DNA of 64,000 nucleotides from Pyropia yezoensis (taxonomy: Eukaryota; Rhodophyta; Bangiophyceae; Bangiales; Bangiaceae): NCBI GenBank assembly GCA_009829735.1, contig CM020619.1, positions 11,212,375-11,276,374 of the forward strand, written 5' to 3'. Both the position numbers and the translations under genes were made by a program. The notes beneath the pieces are model-generated. The model was given only the letters and a program-made list of their open reading frames with translations, had not been told where the DNA came from and searched no databases. This document shows, in pieces, positions 61,586 to 64,000 of this stretch. How positions within the stretch are numbered: position 1 is the first letter of the stretch; every line of letters starts with the position of its first letter.

Positions 61586-63433
61586 TCAATGCCGCCGCCG
61601 CCGAAAGGTCACCCACGCCCCTCCGTCGGGTACTAGCGCCAAGTGGATGGCGAACTTGAGCTCCCGCCCCTCCACAGGGAGCACCTCCCAGCCCGCCGCC
61701 AGCACCTGCACCACAATCGCCTTGACCTGTGACAGCGCCACCGGCCGACCGATGCAGCTGCGGTCGCCAGCTCCAAAAGGCAGGTGCGCATAGGCGGTGC
61801 GCTTGCGGCTGTTGCCATCCGCGCCCAGCCAGCGGTCAACGCAGAAGTCTTGAGGCTTGATGCCCGGCGCGGGGGCTGGCCACAGCCCTTCATCCTGACC
61901 CATCCGCAAGACATTAATAATCACCAACGTGCCAGAGGGGATGACCATGTTGCCGTACGTGAAGGTCTTGCGGGCGGTGCGCGGGATTGCAAACGAGGTG
62001 GGCAGGAGCCGCGACGACTCGGATATCACCGCGGAAAGAAGAGGGAGGGCGTCCAGCTCCTCAGCGCTAAGAAGTTTGCGCGGTGAGTGTCGAGGGCCGC
62101 CGCCGCTGTCGCTATCACCATCCGTCGGGAGGGTGGTACCAGCGTGGCTGTCCTTCGCACCGGTGGGAGCGTCTAGGGCGGTGGCAGCTTTGATTTCCGC
62201 CACCAGTTCCGCCTGTACCTTTGGATGCTTGGCCAGGTGGTAAAACAGAAACGCCAGCGTCGCGGCTGTGGTGTCCGTGCCCGCAAACGCAATCGTCGCA
62301 GCATTGTCCAGGACGTCCGCCTCGGACAGGCGGGTGTCCTCGATCGGCAGTGAAGCGCCCTCGCCGCCATTCGCATCGCCGGCCGCGTCCAGAAGCGCGT
62401 CCAGTAAGGGCACAGGCTGCAGCGGCGGCGAACCCTGCAGCTGTGCCCGTGCTCGATCCTCCCGCCGTCGGGCAATGACGGAGGTCAGCTCTTCTCGGAT
62501 GGTCGCCTCCGCCGCCCACACCCGCCGGTTTCCCGCCGTCGGCAATGACCACAGCGCACTCCACGGGCGGCTGACCCGCCGAGGTATCGCCAGAGTGATG
62601 GTGTGCATGGCATCGTAAAACGGGCGCTGTGTATGCGCGGCCGTGTCCCCCACACCACCATCCTCCGCGCTTCGTCCAGAGGCGCCGGACGACGGCGCAG
62701 CGGCTTCAGGGTACAGCTTCCACTCAGAGCCAAAGGCATAACCGCCAAGGGATTCAAACATAATCTCCTGGGACCACGCCATCATGTCCACTGGGATGCC
62801 CACGTCGACCTCAGCGCCTCTGGGCGCGATTGCAGTGCTTTTCCCGGACGACTGCGCCGCCGCAGTGGCCGCGGCTGTTAGCCGGTCGAGCCCCCGCCCG
62901 ACAGCAGCCCGGGTGGTTGGCAGGACACCTTCCTTCCCGCTGGGCCACCGTCCACCACCCCCCCCCCCAGCGACGGCGCCGTGCAGCACCCGGCGGATGC
63001 GGCGCCAGTCAGCGCCCTCGACCACAATCGCCGACCGCGGGTAGAAAGGCCCAAACACAAACCGGAACAGGTCCGAGTTAGACCACCCACCGCGGGAGGC
63101 GGTGAATATGGCTTCTGCAAGCCCCGAGTCCGCGATGCTGACCATAATGCGGGGGCCCAGGTGCAGCTTCACCACTCTCCCGTACGTGGCGTGGAGGTTG
63201 AAAAATGACTTGGGCAGGTTGTGCGCATCGATGTGAAAGACATTGCCGACGATGGGGTAGGGCGGTGGGCCTGGAATGCCAGTGGGCACCGGTCGCCGGG
63301 TTAGGATGCAGAAAAAGAGGGACGACGCGACCACCAGCAGCAGTGTGACGCCGGCGACCGTGGAAAAGAAGAACGCGGAGGACACGACAGCGCCCTGGGC
63401 AGCCACTGCCGACGTCGGCAAGGGAGCATCCAT
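61586..63433 (-). CDS. Cytochrome P450 monooxygenase
   Basis: Intronless, 615 residues from the ATG at 63433 (MDAPLPTSAVAAQG); an upstream in-frame ATG at 63553 would add 40 residues. A membrane anchor (FFFSTVAGVTLLLVVASSLF) is followed by the proline hinge PTGIPGPPPYPIVGN, as in ER or plastid-envelope P450s. Helix C WRRIRR; I-helix AFAGTDTTAATLAF with the oxygen-activating Thr; ExxR in SESSRLLP; PERF-like CVDRWLG; heme loop FGAGDRSCIGRP with the ligand Cys at about residue 560. It is longer than the usual ~500 residues because of Gly/Ser/Ala-rich insertions after helix C, in the middle and before the K-helix (SDSGGGPRHSPRKL). The overall pattern is closer to CYP97/CYP3/CYP4-like clans than CYP51, but I cannot name family or substrate. 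Confidence 0.9.
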   Translation of the reverse strand: MDAPLPTSAVAAQGAVVSSAFFFSTVAGVTLLLVVASSLFFCILTRRPVPTGIPGPPPYPIVGNVFHIDAHNLPKSFFNLHATYGRVVKLHLGPRIMVSIADSGLAEAIFTASRGGWSNSDLFRFVFGPFYPRSAIVVEGADWRRIRRVLHGAVAGGGGGGRWPSGKEGVLPTTRAAVGRGLDRLTAAATAAAQSSGKSTAIAPRGAEVDVGIPVDMMAWSQEIMFESLGGYAFGSEWKLYPEAAAPSSGASGRSAEDGGVGDTAAHTQRPFYDAMHTITLAIPRRVSRPWSALWSLPTAGNRRVWAAEATIREELTSVIARRREDRARAQLQGSPPLQPVPLLDALLDAAGDANGGEGASLPIEDTRLSEADVLDNAATIAFAGTDTTAATLAFLFYHLAKHPKVQAELVAEIKAATALDAPTGAKDSHAGTTLPTDGDSDSGGGPRHSPRKLLSAEELDALPLLSAVISESSRLLPTSFAIPRTARKTFTYGNMVIPSGTLVIINVLRMGQDEGLWPAPAPGIKPQDFCVDRWLGADGNSRKRTAYAHLPFGAGDRSCIGRPVALSQVKAIVVQVLAAGWEVLPVEGRELKFAIHLALVPDGGAWVTFRRRRH

Positions 63434-64000
63434 TACGGCCACCACGAAATCGACACGGCTAACCAAGACGCGATGTCGCCTAAGACGAGCCGTACCAGCA
63501 TGCCAGGGTGTGAGAAGCAGGACCGTTGGAAGCAGCGGCGCGACAGTGATCATTTTTCGCCGTGTTTTTTGTCTGCCTCGTCAGTCGTTGATCATGCGGT
63601 ATTTACTTTCACATCCTGTACAAGTTACTGTATGTCCAGGACAATATAATTTAATTCAAAACACAGAGTGAACTAAGTTGAGAGACACAGGCGTGCGGCT
63701 AATTTGCTCCGACGAGACTGTTAACACCCCTCTGCGTTGCCTACGGGAGGTGTCTGGAAGGCACTGGGGATAGCGCAGGTCGACTGACGCGCGCATACTT
63801 CGTCGCCGGCCTGTCCATCACAGCTGCAGGGCGTGGGGAGCTAGGCATAGGCGTGGTGAGCGGCCAAGCCTGCTGGCGTGTCTCTGCAGGGACGTCGTGC
63901 AGCGAGCGAAAAGGCCGGGCGCTGTGACGGACGGATTTACAGAGGAGGCCACGCGGGCGGCCTCCCCATCTATGAGGGTTTGGGTCCAACGGAGGACGGG
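63434..64000. other. Intergenic, upstream of the P450
   Basis: The first 120 bp may encode an N-terminal extension of the P450. Beyond 63554 there is an AT-rich stretch (63590-63670), plausible as promoter, then GC-rich sequence. No gene recognised. Confidence 0.5.

Noticed and set aside
1..64000. tRNA and rRNA genes
   Set aside because: I looked for cloverleaf-like A/B-box pairs and conserved rRNA cores and found nothing I could support by eye.

Overview
The window is nuclear DNA from a GC-rich, intron-containing eukaryote. It carries a nucleus-encoded complex I subunit (NDUFS7), a CCR4-NOT ubiquitin ligase (NOT4), a REXO4-type nuclease, a membrane-anchored cytochrome P450 and a bacterial-type DNA topoisomerase I with an organelle-targeting-like N-terminus. 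Introns are few and short (about 200-600 nt), with GT-AG ends and donors close to GTACGT. Together with Ty3/gypsy chromoviruses and a Plavaka-like transposon this fits a photosynthetic protist; a bangiophyte red alga is my best guess, by inference only.

Layout: 1-3005 is GC-rich low-complexity DNA without a recognisable gene, then a 500-N gap. 3506-10895 is the 3' part of a chromovirus (family A, copy 1, + strand). 10896-13167 is repeat-rich non-coding DNA. 13168-32245 is the gene-rich core: C2-domain protein (+), a likely mRNA-export adaptor (-), NOT4 (+), REXO4-like exonuclease (-), topoisomerase I (+), and a small Cys/His-rich zinc-binding protein (-). 32446-36900 is repeats and non-coding DNA. 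From about 36900 a degenerate Plavaka-like DDE transposase runs to 39089 and resumes at 47933; it is split by a complete family A chromovirus (39090-47927, 469-bp LTRs, 5-bp duplication CGGTG). A complete second chromovirus (family B, 48934-58809, 643-bp LTRs, duplication AATAG) follows. The right end has NDUFS7 (+) and a cytochrome P450 (-), convergent.

The most interesting material is in the chromoviruses. All three copies carry a textbook programmed -1 ribosomal frameshift signal at the end of gag: an in-frame slippery heptamer (GGGAAAC in family A, AAAAAAC in family B), exactly 6 nt of spacer ending with the gag stop codon, and a stem-loop. Family A also carries, antisense between pol and the 3' LTR, a long gene for a protein of about 647 residues that I cannot assign to any family and that is recognisable in both copies. 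Both families are seeded with short perfect or near-perfect palindromes: family A's share a CAA(G/C)TTG centre, family B's are 6-11 bp arms mostly around 4-nt loops. Every chromovirus copy has at least one disabling lesion in gag or pol.

Coordinates of spliced genes span first to last exon; exon limits are given in the text. Splice sites are inferred from reading frame, consensus and protein family, without transcript data.
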